From: Fimbriimonadaceae bacterium
GTDB lineage: Bacteria > Armatimonadota > Fimbriimonadia > Fimbriimonadales > Fimbriimonadaceae
DNA: 64,000 nt
Assembly (NCBI GenBank): GCA_019638775.1
Contig: JAHBTD010000001.1
Span: forward strand, 124,001-188,000
Reading direction: 5' to 3'
Within the stretch, counting starts at the first letter, position 1, and each line of letters begins with the position of its first letter. A model generated the notes under the pieces. The model did not search any database and was not told the origin of the DNA. It saw only the letters and a list, made by a program, of their open reading frames with translations. The position numbers and the translations under genes were made by a program. Shown in pieces: positions 26,390 through 35,923 of this stretch.

Positions 26390-26765
26390 CTGGCTGGCCG
26401 TCGCTGCCGTAGCTCGTCAGCGTGATGGTCTCCCCATCGGATGTGTAAATGTATTCGTTAAACCAGGGATCCGGCGGAATCGCCTTCTCAGTGTAAGGGC
26501 CCTTCCAGTTGTTGACGTTGCCCGGATCCTGCTCAAGAGCAAGCAAGCCCTCTTCGGTCGTCGGGTATGTCCCTGTGTCCAATTTGAAATTGGTCAATGC
26601 GGTGCGCAGCGCGGCAATGTCGCTCGCGGCTTTGGCGCGCTTGGCGTCGCCCGCTTTGTTGATGATGCGTGGCACGATCATCGCCGCAAGGATGGCCAGA
26701 ATGAGGATGACCACCAAGAGCTCGATGAGCGTGAAAGCTTTTCGTATGTTTGGCCTTTTCAGCAT
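26346..26765 (-). CDS. gspG: Major pseudopilin GspG
   Basis: 139 residues from the ATG at 26765 (GGGAAG about 8 bases upstream); an in-frame ATG at 26810 would make an unusually long leader. The signal is RKA/FTLIELLVVILILAILAAM. The family signature TGTYPTTEEGLLAL ... NWKGPYTEKAIPPDPWFNEY is what identifies a T2SS major pseudopilin as opposed to a type IV pilin. The tail after TSDGETITLTSYGSDG is acidic and holds the calcium-site region. Assembles into the piston-like filament. Confidence 0.93.
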   Translation of the reverse strand: MLKRPNIRKAFTLIELLVVILILAILAAMIVPRIINKAGDAKRAKAASDIAALRTALTNFKLDTGTYPTTEEGLLALEQDPGNVNNWKGPYTEKAIPPDPWFNEYIYTSDGETITLTSYGSDGQPGGEGEAADIDPVDQ

Positions 26766-26824
26766 AGTTTTTCTTCCCGTACTTCGTAAATTGTTATTTG
26801 AATTCTTCAATCTCGAAAGCTCCC

Positions 26825-28030
26825 TTACTTCACCAAGTCCTGTGCTTGGACGATCGGCAGGAGCACCGAGAGGATGACGAAACCGACAATCACACCCATC
26901 GCAACGACGACAATCGGCTCGACCATGGCGCTAATCCTGCGCATGCTCACATCAACCTCAAAGTCGAGGCTGTCGGAAACGCGGCCCAGCATCTTCGGCA
27001 GGTCACCCGTCTCCTCTCCGATTGCGACCATGTGCACGAGCACCGGCGGAAAAGAGCCGGTATCGCGCATCGACTGGTGGATCGCTTTACCGTCGCGAAC
27101 ATCATCCGCGACGAGGCGGCTTGTTTTAACAAACAAACGGTTGCCGCTTGCCATTCCCGCCAGCGTTAGCGCTTCGAGAATTGGCACACCGCCATAAACC
27201 AATGTTCCCAAAACTCGTGAAAACCTGGAGACGACCGCCTTAGAAATCACCTTGCCGAGGACCGGTGCCCGAAGAAGGAATGAGTCTCGCGCAAGCGCCC
27301 CCGCCTCGGTCGCGATCCAGCCGCGGTACAGCAAGAACGCGCCAATAAGCCCACCAAGAATCACCGTACCGTTGCTCGTCAAAAAGTCAGCGATACCAAG
27401 GAGAATCTTCGTTGTCGTCGGCAGTTCGTTGCCCAGGCTGTCAAACACACCCGAGAGTCGGGGAATGACAAAGGTGAACAGAAACACGACGACCAAAACC
27501 GCAACGACCGCCAAGATCGAAGGGTAGATCAGCGCCGCGACAATCTGGCTGCGGCGAGCAAGCTCGTTCTCTTGGAAGTCGGCGAGCTTTCCTGCAACTT
27601 CAGAAAACTGACCTGAAGCTTCACCGGCTTTGAGCGTCTCCGTGTAAACGCTGGGAAACTGCTTTGGAAATTTTGAGAGGGCTGCCGATACTGGCAATCC
27701 CGAACGAACATCCTCTAACGCTTGCTCCGCAATCGCCGCGAGCTGGGGGCTTTCCGATTGCTCGCCAATGACCTGCAAAACGCGGTCGAGAGGCAAACCT
27801 GCCGAAGCCAAATCCGCCATTCGCCGAGTAAACAAGGCGATGTCCTGCCGTGTCGCTTTCTTCTGACCCGTAGCCTTTGTTTGCGACACCTGCTTCTGTG
27901 CTTTGATCTCAAGCACATAGCGACCGTCTGCGGTCAAAGTAGCCACAGCCGCTTCCTGCGAAGCAGCCTCAAGAAAACCCGACTGCTTCTTGCCGGAAGG
28001 TTCAACAGCGGTATAGGCGAAGGTTGTCAT
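26825..28030 (-). CDS. gspF: T2SS inner-membrane platform protein GspF
   Basis: 401 residues with the duplicated GspF/PilC domain: first copy RQDIALFTRRMADLASAGLPLDRVLQVIGEQ (from about residue 62), second copy FLLRAPVLGKVISKAVVSRFSRVLGTLVYGGVPILEAL (from about 258). Three or four membrane helices, among them SILAVVAVLVVVFLFTFVIPRL and PIVVVAMGVIVGFVILSVLLPI. It converts GspE action into pseudopilus growth. It follows gspE by 6 bases and precedes gspG by 59. Confidence 0.93.
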   Translation of the reverse strand: MTTFAYTAVEPSGKKQSGFLEAASQEAAVATLTADGRYVLEIKAQKQVSQTKATGQKKATRQDIALFTRRMADLASAGLPLDRVLQVIGEQSESPQLAAIAEQALEDVRSGLPVSAALSKFPKQFPSVYTETLKAGEASGQFSEVAGKLADFQENELARRSQIVAALIYPSILAVVAVLVVVFLFTFVIPRLSGVFDSLGNELPTTTKILLGIADFLTSNGTVILGGLIGAFLLYRGWIATEAGALARDSFLLRAPVLGKVISKAVVSRFSRVLGTLVYGGVPILEALTLAGMASGNRLFVKTSRLVADDVRDGKAIHQSMRDTGSFPPVLVHMVAIGEETGDLPKMLGRVSDSLDFEVDVSMRRISAMVEPIVVVAMGVIVGFVILSVLLPIVQAQDLVK

Positions 28031-28036
28031 TCGCGG

Positions 28037-29608
28037 TTAAAAGTCCTCCCGTTGGCTGACTCGAAGCACCTCTTCCGGAGTGGTCTTGCCGTTAAGAACG
28101 GCAAGCTTGCCGTCTCCGAGAAGCGTCCGCATTCCCTGCTTCTCAATAGCGTGGTTTCTTATGGTCGATGCCGACGCCCGCGCAACCGTCAAGTGCTTGA
28201 CCTCTTCGTCAACCACGAGCAACTCAAAAATTCCCTGTCGTCCCTTGTAACCAGAACCCAAACACTTGTCGCAGCCCTTGCCCTTCATCAAGTTAGCGTT
28301 CTTAAGTTCGTCGAACCGGATGCCAACCGAATGCAGGGCATCCTCGTCAAACTCGTATGGCGTCGAACAGAAAGGACAGTTGCGACGAACAAGCCGCTGG
28401 GCAAGCACTCCAAGAAGCGAACTTGCCACCAAGAACGGCTCCACGCCCATGTCGATCAATCGTGTGATCGCGCCGGGTGCGTCGTTGGTGTGCAGAGTGC
28501 TGAAAACAAGGTGTCCCGTCAAGGACGCATGGATCGCAATCTCGGCTGTCTCATGGTCGCGGATTTCACCGACCATGATCACGTCCGGGTCTTGCCGAAC
28601 GATACTGCGCAGTCCACTGGCAAAGGTCAGACCGATGTTCGATCTCACCTGAATCTGCCCAATTCCGGCGACTTGGTATTCGACCGGGTCCTCAATCGTA
28701 AGGATGTTCTTCGATGGCGAATAAATCTCTTGCAGCGAAGCGTACAGCGTCGTGGACTTTCCACTTCCCGTCGGACCGGTGGAGAGGATAATCCCGTACG
28801 GCATGTTGATGAGCCGTTGATACTTTTGGAGGTTGTCGCCCGCCATGCCAAGGTCGGTCATGCTCAGCATCGCCGTGCCCTTATCGAGAATACGCATAAC
28901 GCATCGCTCGCCAAAAACGGTCGGCACGATGGAGACACGGATATCGACGCCTCGACCCGCGATGGTCAGCTTGATGCGTCCATCCTGGGGTAGTCGCCGC
29001 TCGGCGATGTTCATCTCGCCAAGAATCTTAATGCGTGAAATAAGCGCCGCGTGCATCCGCTTTGGCGGCCTCATCACGTCGCGCAGCATGCCATCGACGC
29101 GGTAGCGCACCTTGACCTCTTTCTCGTAAGGTTCGATGTGGATGTCCGATGCCGCGTCGCGGGCGGCTTGGGCGAAGATCAGGTTGACCATCTGGACGAC
29201 GGCAGTCTCGCCCGCCATCTTTTGAAGGTCAGCAAGGTCAACGCTGTCGTCGATTTCGGTGATGCCGCTGTCATCGGATGGCAGTTCGGCAAGCATCCCC
29301 TCAAGAAATCGCTCTTCGATGCGCTCACGCAGCAGTTGCGGATCAGCCATGACCGCGCGTGTGGGCATTCCCGTGAGAATTCCAAGGTCATCGACGGAGG
29401 TTAGAGATTCGACGGAACCGATGGCGACGACGAGCGTCTCACCTTCAACGTACATCGGCAAGACCTGCCGATTGAGGGCAAAATCTCCCGGAGCCAACAA
29501 AATGGCGTCATGATCGGGCTTGACCTCGTCAAGGTCCACCATCGGTAGACCGGCGTTGTCAGTCCGCGTTTGGCCATTTAGGCCCTCCTTCGTGGGGATA
29601 GTATTCAT
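28037..29608 (-). CDS. gspE: T2SS assembly ATPase GspE
   Basis: 523 residues from the ATG at 29608 (541 if the ATG at 29662 is used; neither has a clear ribosome binding site). Hexameric ATPase that drives pseudopilus assembly. Walker A GPTGSGKSTT, Asp box TIEDPVEY, Walker B VGEIRDHETAEIA, His box STLHTNDAP, and a four-Cys zinc site CPFC...CDKC near the C-terminus, all expected in GspE. The N-terminal GspE_N domain is short. First gene of the T2SS run. A perfect palindrome CCAACC-TAA-GGTTGG lies at 29617-29631, 8 bases before this ATG. Confidence 0.92.
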   Translation of the reverse strand: MNTIPTKEGLNGQTRTDNAGLPMVDLDEVKPDHDAILLAPGDFALNRQVLPMYVEGETLVVAIGSVESLTSVDDLGILTGMPTRAVMADPQLLRERIEERFLEGMLAELPSDDSGITEIDDSVDLADLQKMAGETAVVQMVNLIFAQAARDAASDIHIEPYEKEVKVRYRVDGMLRDVMRPPKRMHAALISRIKILGEMNIAERRLPQDGRIKLTIAGRGVDIRVSIVPTVFGERCVMRILDKGTAMLSMTDLGMAGDNLQKYQRLINMPYGIILSTGPTGSGKSTTLYASLQEIYSPSKNILTIEDPVEYQVAGIGQIQVRSNIGLTFASGLRSIVRQDPDVIMVGEIRDHETAEIAIHASLTGHLVFSTLHTNDAPGAITRLIDMGVEPFLVASSLLGVLAQRLVRRNCPFCSTPYEFDEDALHSVGIRFDELKNANLMKGKGCDKCLGSGYKGRQGIFELLVVDEEVKHLTVARASASTIRNHAIEKQGMRTLLGDGKLAVLNGKTTPEEVLRVSQREDF

Positions 29609-29616
29609 TGCTAGAG

Positions 29617-29631
29617 CCAACCTAAGGTTGG
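29617..29631. promoter_or_regulatory. Palindrome at the head of the T2SS operon
   Basis: CCAACC TAA GGTTGG, perfect 6-bp arms. It is directly before the preferred gspE start and within the coding frame if the ATG at 29662 is used. It may be an operator; no binding protein is known. Confidence 0.35.
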
Positions 29632-29731
29632 AGTACGAGCCGAGACGCCAAGACTTCTCCATTGTTTAGTTCACGTCACACCATTTCAACAAAAACAGGT
29701 CCAAAGATCGAACAGGGATAAACTGGGAACT

Positions 29732-30319
29732 ATGTGGACAGCCGCAATCGTAGTGTTGAGCCTTACCCTTGCGCCACCTCAGGCGAAGCCAACCGAGTCT
29801 CCCGCAACCAAAATCGTCGCCGGAGCGCGCCAGCAACTGAACTGGGGAACAACCTATAACGGCGCCTACGTCCGCATCAACTATCCAAACGGAGATGTCC
29901 CTAAAACACAGGGTGTCTGCACCGACGTCGTGGTTCGTGCCTTCCGTCACGCCGGTTATGATCTACAGCAGCTGATCCACGAAGATATGAAGACTGCGTG
30001 GAGCTCCTACCCTCGCTACCCCGGCAACTCAAAACCCGATCCCAACATCGACCATCGCCGCTGCCCAAACCAAATCGCTTTCTTCAAACGCCACGGCAAG
30101 AAGCTGACGACCTCTGTCGAAGCCGCCAACAAGAGTGAGTGGAAGCCGGGCGATGTGGTTTTTTGGAAGCTATCCAGCGGCCTTGACCACGTGGGTGTCC
30201 TCACAGACAAACGCAACGAAAAAGGACTGCCGCTCGTGATCCATAACCTCAACAAACCCACCGAAGAGGACGTGCTGGAGAGCTACAAGATCGTCGCACA
30301 CTTCCGATACCCAAGGTAA
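29732..30319 (+). CDS. DUF1287 protein, NlpC-like fold, exported
   Basis: 195 residues. A short hydrophobic start (WTAAIVVLSLTLAPPQA) points to export. The DUF1287 pattern is clear: KIVAGARQQLNWGTTYNG, YPNGDVPKTQGVCTDVVVRAFRHAGYDLQQLIHEDM, PDPNIDHRRCPNQIAFFKRHG, GDVVFWKLSSGLDHVGVLTD. The Cys of GVCTD and His of DHVGV form the cysteine-peptidase-like pair of the NlpC/P60 superfamily, so a cell-wall amidase is a reasonable guess, without direct proof in this family (E. coli YijF). TAAACT ends 7 bases before the ATG (29719-29724). Confidence 0.85.
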   Translation: MWTAAIVVLSLTLAPPQAKPTESPATKIVAGARQQLNWGTTYNGAYVRINYPNGDVPKTQGVCTDVVVRAFRHAGYDLQQLIHEDMKTAWSSYPRYPGNSKPDPNIDHRRCPNQIAFFKRHGKKLTTSVEAANKSEWKPGDVVFWKLSSGLDHVGVLTDKRNEKGLPLVIHNLNKPTEEDVLESYKIVAHFRYPR

Positions 30320-30320
30320 A

Positions 30321-30412
30321 TGCCCGAACGCCCGAACACCCGAACGCCCGAACGCCCGAACGCCCTAACGCCCTAACGCCCTAAAGCCTGTACGCCCGAA
30401 CGCCGAACACCC
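30321..30412. repeat. Degenerate octamer tandem repeat
   Basis: About eleven units of CGCCCGAA and variants (CACCCGAA, CGCCCTAA) between the convergent DUF1287 and M32 carboxypeptidase genes. Fills the whole intergenic space. Confidence 0.85.
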
Positions 30413-30421
30413 CCACTCCCC

Positions 30422-31912
30422 TCAAAGCCCATAAATCTCGGAATACTTTGCCGTCAGCGCGGTCATATAATCTTCCGAGCCCATCGGCTTGCCGGTGACT
30501 TTCATGATCAGTTCGCGCGGCGGATACTTCGAGCCCTGCAGATAAATCTTCTCTTGCAGCCAGGTCAGAATCGGTTCGAACTTACCCTCTTCCATCAGCG
30601 CGTCGGTGTCACCCACATCCTTGCGCAGGCAGTTCCAGATTTGGTAGCTCAAAAGGTTGCCCATCGAATACGTTGGGAAGTAGCCGATCAGCGCGCCTGA
30701 CCAGTGGACATCCTGCAAACATCCCACCGAGTCGGTCTCCGGTGTGATGCCCAAATAGTCCTTGTACTTTTGATTCCACGCCTCGGGAATGTCCTTGATA
30801 GCGAGCTTTTGCTCCAGCAGGTCGCACTCCATCTCAAACCGGACGAGGATATGGAGGTTGTACGTGACCTCATCGGCCTCCACCCGAATGAACGACGGTT
30901 CCACCTTATTGATAGTCCGATACCACGTGTCGATGTTGAAGGCCGTCAGCTCAGAGAACGTGGCCTGCAGGTCAGGCAAGTACCGCTTCCAGAACGCCTT
31001 GGAGCGTCCGACGATATTCTCCCAGGTTCGCGATTGGCTTTCATGAACGCCGAGTGAAACGCCACCCGCCAGCGGAGTTCGATCCCAAGCTGTCGGCGAA
31101 CCTTGCTCATACATGCCGTGTCCAGCCTCGTGCAGCGAGCCAAATATCGCTGAACCGATGTAATCCTTGTAGCGCGTCGTCAACCGAACGTCGTTCACCG
31201 AGAAGTTTGTGCAGAACGGGTGTGGTGCGATGTCCTGTCGTCCGCGGTCGAACGAGAACCCAACCGCTTGAACGATCTTCTCCGTAAATTGTCGCTGCTT
31301 ATCCACATCCCAGTTCCCATAGAGACGTGAATCGTCGATCTGATTTGGGCTGTCCTTAATCGCCTTCACGAGGTCCACCAACGGACCCTTCAGCGAGTCG
31401 AACATGGAACGAACCTCGGCAGCGGTTGCCCCCTCTTCATACTGGTCGAGCAGGGCGTCGTAGATATGATCCTTGTATCCAAGGTACTCGGCCTCTTGGC
31501 GCGAGATATCGAACATCTTCTCAAGGATCGGCGCAAACGAAGCGAAGTCGTTGTTAGCCCGCGCCTGAACCCAGTGCTCGTGAGCTTCCGACGAGAGACG
31601 CATCTTCTCTTCAACTAACTTCGAGGGAATCTTTGTGGCAAGGTCATAATCGCGCTTGCTGATGCGCACCATCGCCGCATCGTCGCTTCCGGGTGTAACC
31701 TCAGAGGCCGCCGCCTCAAGCAGCTTGCCCATCTCGTCGGACGTCATCAGCTCGTGCGCCATCCGGCCGAGGAGTCCAACATGAGCGCCCCGCGCCTCAC
31801 CGCCGCCCTTGGGCATGTAAGTCTGCTGATCCCAATCCAAAACGGCAGTTGCCGCATTCAAAGCGTTGATATCCGCGAGTCTTGACTTAAGATTCGTAAT
31901 CGTTTCTGACAT
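30422..31912 (-). CDS. Metallocarboxypeptidase of family M32
   Basis: 496 residues from the ATG at 31912 (MSETITNLKSRL), the usual M32 length; an ATG at 31993 would add 27 residues with no family match. The zinc motif HEAGH (in GSLHEAGHGMYEQGSP) and the substrate motif DVRLTTRY, plus VGRSKAFWKRYLP and HILVRFEMECDL, are the standard M32 blocks. The enzyme removes C-terminal amino acids (broad, with no basic-residue limit in Thermus and Pyrococcus relatives). No signal peptide, so it works in the cytoplasm on peptide remains. Confidence 0.93.
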   Translation of the reverse strand: MSETITNLKSRLADINALNAATAVLDWDQQTYMPKGGGEARGAHVGLLGRMAHELMTSDEMGKLLEAAASEVTPGSDDAAMVRISKRDYDLATKIPSKLVEEKMRLSSEAHEHWVQARANNDFASFAPILEKMFDISRQEAEYLGYKDHIYDALLDQYEEGATAAEVRSMFDSLKGPLVDLVKAIKDSPNQIDDSRLYGNWDVDKQRQFTEKIVQAVGFSFDRGRQDIAPHPFCTNFSVNDVRLTTRYKDYIGSAIFGSLHEAGHGMYEQGSPTAWDRTPLAGGVSLGVHESQSRTWENIVGRSKAFWKRYLPDLQATFSELTAFNIDTWYRTINKVEPSFIRVEADEVTYNLHILVRFEMECDLLEQKLAIKDIPEAWNQKYKDYLGITPETDSVGCLQDVHWSGALIGYFPTYSMGNLLSYQIWNCLRKDVGDTDALMEEGKFEPILTWLQEKIYLQGSKYPPRELIMKVTGKPMGSEDYMTALTAKYSEIYGL

Positions 31913-32038
31913 AGCTAATCCAATGTTACCGGGCACAGGCGTAGGTTCGTTTGCCTTGCTCGGCCCTTTGGCTTCTTCATGCAAGATTTCCATCGCACGT
32001 AGACCGGCGCGAATTTTTTAGGGAAGAATAGGCGCACT

Positions 32039-34567
32039 ATGAGGCGGTCGTTACTATCACTGCTTGCTCTTTTACTGCCGCTGAGCGTTCTCGCTCAAAG
32101 CGCTCCCAGCGCGGCAACTCTCCTCAAAGGCTTCCAATTTCGAGAAATGGGTCCATCCGTCACCGGTGGACGCATTATCGACATTGAAGTCCACCCAAGC
32201 CAACCGAATACGATCTATGTAGGTGCTGCAACCGGCGGCGTGTGGAAATCCACAAACAATGGCGTGTCCTGGACCTGCATTTATCAGTACGAGAAGACGA
32301 TTTCGATGGGGGATATGGCAATTGCGCCAAGCAACCCAAACATCATTTGGCTCGGCACGGGTGAAAACAACAGCCAGCGAAGCGCTCACTACGGCGACGG
32401 CGTGTGGAAGTCCACAGATGCGGGAAAAACCTGGACAAATATGGGCCTTGCCGACTCGATGAGAGTTGGTCGAGTCGCTATCGACCCCAAAAACCCCGAT
32501 ATCGTGTATGTCGCCGCGATGGGCTACCTATACAAACCCGGAGGCGGCAAGGGCCTTTTCAAGACGACCGACGGTGGCAAAACCTGGAATCGAATCTTGC
32601 AAGGCGAAAACGACACCTGCGCGATGATCGACGTCGTCATTGACCCCAAAAACCCCAACTTGCTTTTTGCATGTTCGATGGATCGCCTTCGACGCCCCTG
32701 GAACATCCGCGACAGCGGACCCGGCTCTGCGATCTATAAGTCCACCGATGCGGGCAAAAATTGGACAAAGATCTCTGGCGCAAACGGATTGCCCGGAGGC
32801 AATCTTGGACGGATCGGCATGGCTTTCTACGAGAAGGACCCCAAGATCGTCTACAGCGTTATCGACAACAATAACCCCGGCAAGTCCGTCGAAGTCTATC
32901 GCAGCGATGACTCCGGCAAGACCTGGAATCTGGCCAGTACCCAACGACTCGGCGGTGGCTCCTACTACGGCAAAATCTTTGTCGATCCCAATACCGCCGA
33001 CACGGTTTACGTTATCGACGTTCAGCTGCGCAAATCCACAGACGGAGGCAAGACATACCGCACGATGGAACGCGGCAAGCACGTCGACAACCACGCAATC
33101 TGGATCGACCCACGTGACTCCGAACACGTCCTTTGCGGCAACGACGGAGGCTTCTATTCCAGCTACGACGGCGGAGAAAACTGGCATTTCCACGACAACC
33201 TTCCGCTCGCCCAGTTCTACGCGATCGGCGCTGACATGGCCGTCCCCTACAACGTGATGGGTGGCCTCCAAGACAACGGCGCTTGGCGCGCCCCTTCGCG
33301 GTCCCGACGACCATCCGGTATTAACAACTCCGATTGGTTTAACATCGTCGGCGGCGACGGTTTCTACTCCGTCCCTGACCCCGAAGACCCCAACACAATC
33401 TACGTGTCATCGCAGTTTGGCGGCATCACACGCTTCGACGCCGTAACCCGAAACGGACGCTCGATCCGCCCGCGCGAACAAGGGCTCCGCTTCAACTGGA
33501 TGACCCCATTCTTGACCTCACCCCATAGCTCAAAGACGATCCTCGTCGGCGCGCAAAAGGTGTTCAAGTCGCTCAACCGTGGCGATGGCTGGACCGCCAT
33601 CAGCCCAGACCTAACAACAAACAACCCCGACAAGATCAGAGGCAACGTCCCCCACTGCACCATCACCACCCTCGACGAATCGCCCAAGAAGGCAGGTGTC
33701 ATCTGGGCAGGGACCGATGATGGCAACGTTTGGGTCACCCAAGACGACGGGGCGAACTGGACACAGGTCAACGCCAATATGCCGGGCGCACCCAAAGAAT
33801 GGTGGATCAGCCGCGTTCACGCCTCACCCCACGACGTGGCGACTGCGTTTGTGACCATCACCGGATTCCGCGAAGATGAGTTCACCCCGCTGATCTACAA
33901 GACCACCGACTACGGCAAGACCTGGAACTCAATCGCAAGCAACCTCCCGAACGAGCAGCTTTGTGTGGTCAAGCAGGACATCCTGAACCCCGACCTCCTG
34001 TTCGTCGGAACAGAGCAAAGCTGCCAAGTCAGTCTCGACGGCGGCAAAAGCTGGAACAAACTGGGCAACGGCCTCCCGTCCGCGCCCGTTCAAGACCTGC
34101 TTGTCCACCCAAGAGATGGCGACCTGGTTGTCGGAACTCACGGACGCGGCATCTTCGTGATGGACGTCAATCCACTCCGGCAGCTCTCCGCCGACGTGAT
34201 GGGCAAACCGTTCCACTTGTTCAAGCCAGCCGCCGCGCTTGCTTTCGTGAACGAGTCGAACATGTTCGATGCCTTCCAAGGCTCCTCACGATACACCTCG
34301 CCGAACCCGCCATTCGGGGCGCAGATCTACTTCTTCCTCGCCGCAGATGCAAAGGAAGTAAAGATCGAAATCCTCAGCGTGGACGGAAAGGTGATCTCGG
34401 AACCGCGAGTGCCAAGCTCAGCCCTCACAGCTGGACTCAACTCCGTCACCTGGAACCTGCGCGGAAGCGGTGGGATGGCCCAAGCTGGCTCCTATGCCGT
34501 GCGGATCACCGTTGACGGACAGACTCAAACTCAGGTGCTCGACGTGAAGGACTGGATTCGAGCCTAA
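32039..34567 (+). CDS. Secreted BNR/Asp-box beta-propeller protein (VPS10/sortilin-like)
   Basis: 842 residues with a signal peptide (LLSLLALLLPLSVLAQ). The bulk is a set of Asp-box repeats of the form S-x-D-x-G-x-T-W (STNNGVSW, STDAGKTW, TTDGGKTW, STDAGKNW, SDDSGKTW, TTDYGKTW, SLDGGKSW), about ten in all, making one or two propellers. The last 110 residues are a beta-sandwich (VKIEILSVDGKVISEP, GLNSVTWNLRGSG, SYAVRITVDGQ), like the closing FlgD-type domain of such proteins. No glycosidase active site is recognisable, so a binding role at the surface is likely. Ends with a strong terminator. Confidence 0.85.
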   Translation: MRRSLLSLLALLLPLSVLAQSAPSAATLLKGFQFREMGPSVTGGRIIDIEVHPSQPNTIYVGAATGGVWKSTNNGVSWTCIYQYEKTISMGDMAIAPSNPNIIWLGTGENNSQRSAHYGDGVWKSTDAGKTWTNMGLADSMRVGRVAIDPKNPDIVYVAAMGYLYKPGGGKGLFKTTDGGKTWNRILQGENDTCAMIDVVIDPKNPNLLFACSMDRLRRPWNIRDSGPGSAIYKSTDAGKNWTKISGANGLPGGNLGRIGMAFYEKDPKIVYSVIDNNNPGKSVEVYRSDDSGKTWNLASTQRLGGGSYYGKIFVDPNTADTVYVIDVQLRKSTDGGKTYRTMERGKHVDNHAIWIDPRDSEHVLCGNDGGFYSSYDGGENWHFHDNLPLAQFYAIGADMAVPYNVMGGLQDNGAWRAPSRSRRPSGINNSDWFNIVGGDGFYSVPDPEDPNTIYVSSQFGGITRFDAVTRNGRSIRPREQGLRFNWMTPFLTSPHSSKTILVGAQKVFKSLNRGDGWTAISPDLTTNNPDKIRGNVPHCTITTLDESPKKAGVIWAGTDDGNVWVTQDDGANWTQVNANMPGAPKEWWISRVHASPHDVATAFVTITGFREDEFTPLIYKTTDYGKTWNSIASNLPNEQLCVVKQDILNPDLLFVGTEQSCQVSLDGGKSWNKLGNGLPSAPVQDLLVHPRDGDLVVGTHGRGIFVMDVNPLRQLSADVMGKPFHLFKPAAALAFVNESNMFDAFQGSSRYTSPNPPFGAQIYFFLAADAKEVKIEILSVDGKVISEPRVPSSALTAGLNSVTWNLRGSGGMAQAGSYAVRITVDGQTQTQVLDVKDWIRA

Positions 34568-34583
34568 CCGACAGCAACGAAGC

Positions 34584-34619
34584 AAAAGAGCTCCCTGGCC
34601 TAAGCCAGGGAGCTCTTTT
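34584..34619 (+). terminator. Strong bidirectional-looking terminator
   Basis: GAGCTCCCTGGC (34588-34599), loop CTAA, GCCAGGGAGCTC (34604-34615), flanked by AAAA and TTTT. It lies 17 bases after the BNR-protein stop codon. Confidence 0.9.
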
Positions 34620-34672
34620 CATAGCCCATTAACCCCATGCCGGGTTAACCATCATCTGGTACACCCTAAGTG

Positions 34673-35923
34673 ATGGAAGAGCGCCGGCAAAAAGTCGTAA
34701 TTGTTGGAGGTGGGTTTGCCGGAATCGCAGCAGCGAAGGCCCTAAAAAAGGCCAATGCCGATATCACCCTCATCGACCGTACCAACCACCACGTCTTCCA
34801 ACCTCTTCTCTATCAAGTCGCGACCGCCGGACTCAGCCCAGCGGACATTGCCGCGCCAATAAGAAACATCCTTCGCGGGCAGTCGAACACAACGGTCTTG
34901 ATGGACACTGTTACCGACGTTGATCTTGAAAAGCGCGAGGTTGTTACCGCCAGTCGAAGAGTGCCGTACGATCACTTGATCCTCGCGACCGGAGCCAAGC
35001 ACAGCTACTTTGGGCATGACGACTGGGAGCCATACGCGCCAGGCTTGAAGACCCTTGACGACGCTCTTCGCATCCGCAAAGAAGTCCTGCTTGCCTTCGA
35101 GCGTGCCGAGATGACGAGCGACCCCGAGGAGCGCTTACGCCAATTGACGTTTGTGATCATCGGCGGTGGACCGACGGGTGTGGAGCTTGCCGGAGCCATC
35201 ACCGAGATCGCCACCAGAACTCTTGCCTCTGAATTCCAAAACTTTCACCCCGAGGATGCCAAAGTCATCCTTGTTGAGGCAGGTCCGCGACTGCTCGGCG
35301 CGTTCTCAGAGGAATCTTCAGCCCGAGCCAAATCCAGTTTGGAGAAGCTTGGCGTGGACGTCCGTCTGAACTGCCGCGTCGAATCGGTCAAAGACCACAT
35401 CGTGGAAACGAGCGGCGGCCCCATCGGCGCTTGTACGGCAATCTGGGCTGCCGGGGTGCAAGCATCGCCCGTGGCTCAATGGCTAAAGGTTGAGGGGGAT
35501 CGGGTTGGGCGTGTTGTCGTCGGCTCTGACTTGACGGTTGCTGGATTAGAAAACGTGTTCGTGCTTGGCGATGTCGCCATCGTGAAGGACACGAAGGGTG
35601 GGATCGTGCCAGGAATGTGCCCGGCAGCGATGCAGCAGGGTCGTTATGCGGGCAAAAAGGTCTTGGCAAAGCTTGGGCAGCGGGGTGACCCGGGCGACTT
35701 CCGTTACATCGACAAGGGGATCATGGCGACAATCGGGCGCAAACTTGCCGTTGCGGAGGTTGGGGGCCGGAAGTTCGGTGGTTTTCTGGCGTGGTTTTTG
35801 TGGTTGGCGATCCACATTTGGTATTTGATCGACTTTGAAAACAAACTGCTGGTGATGATCCAATGGGCGTGGTCGTACATCACCTTCCGGCGTGGCGCCC
35901 GACTCATCACCCGCATCGAATAG
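34673..35923 (+). CDS. ndh: Type II NADH:quinone oxidoreductase
   Basis: 416 residues; a single-subunit, non-pumping NADH dehydrogenase that feeds electrons to quinone. The FAD site VVIVGGGFAGIAAAKAL opens the protein and the NADH site FVIIGGGPTGVELAGA is at about 162. Other NDH-2 blocks: HVFQPLLYQVATAGLSP, RVPYDHLILATGAKHSYFG, VFVLGDVA, CPAAMQQGRYAGK. The C-terminal amphipathic/hydrophobic stretch FLAWFLWLAIHIWYLI provides membrane attachment. Start ATG 34673, with a GTG just before it at 34670. Monocistronic. Confidence 0.92.
   Translation: MEERRQKVVIVGGGFAGIAAAKALKKANADITLIDRTNHHVFQPLLYQVATAGLSPADIAAPIRNILRGQSNTTVLMDTVTDVDLEKREVVTASRRVPYDHLILATGAKHSYFGHDDWEPYAPGLKTLDDALRIRKEVLLAFERAEMTSDPEERLRQLTFVIIGGGPTGVELAGAITEIATRTLASEFQNFHPEDAKVILVEAGPRLLGAFSEESSARAKSSLEKLGVDVRLNCRVESVKDHIVETSGGPIGACTAIWAAGVQASPVAQWLKVEGDRVGRVVVGSDLTVAGLENVFVLGDVAIVKDTKGGIVPGMCPAAMQQGRYAGKKVLAKLGQRGDPGDFRYIDKGIMATIGRKLAVAEVGGRKFGGFLAWFLWLAIHIWYLIDFENKLLVMIQWAWSYITFRRGARLITRIE

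Noticed and set aside
27722-28993. 423-codon plus-strand open frame across gspF and gspE
   Set aside because: Crosses two genuine genes on the opposite strand and has no recognisable motif.
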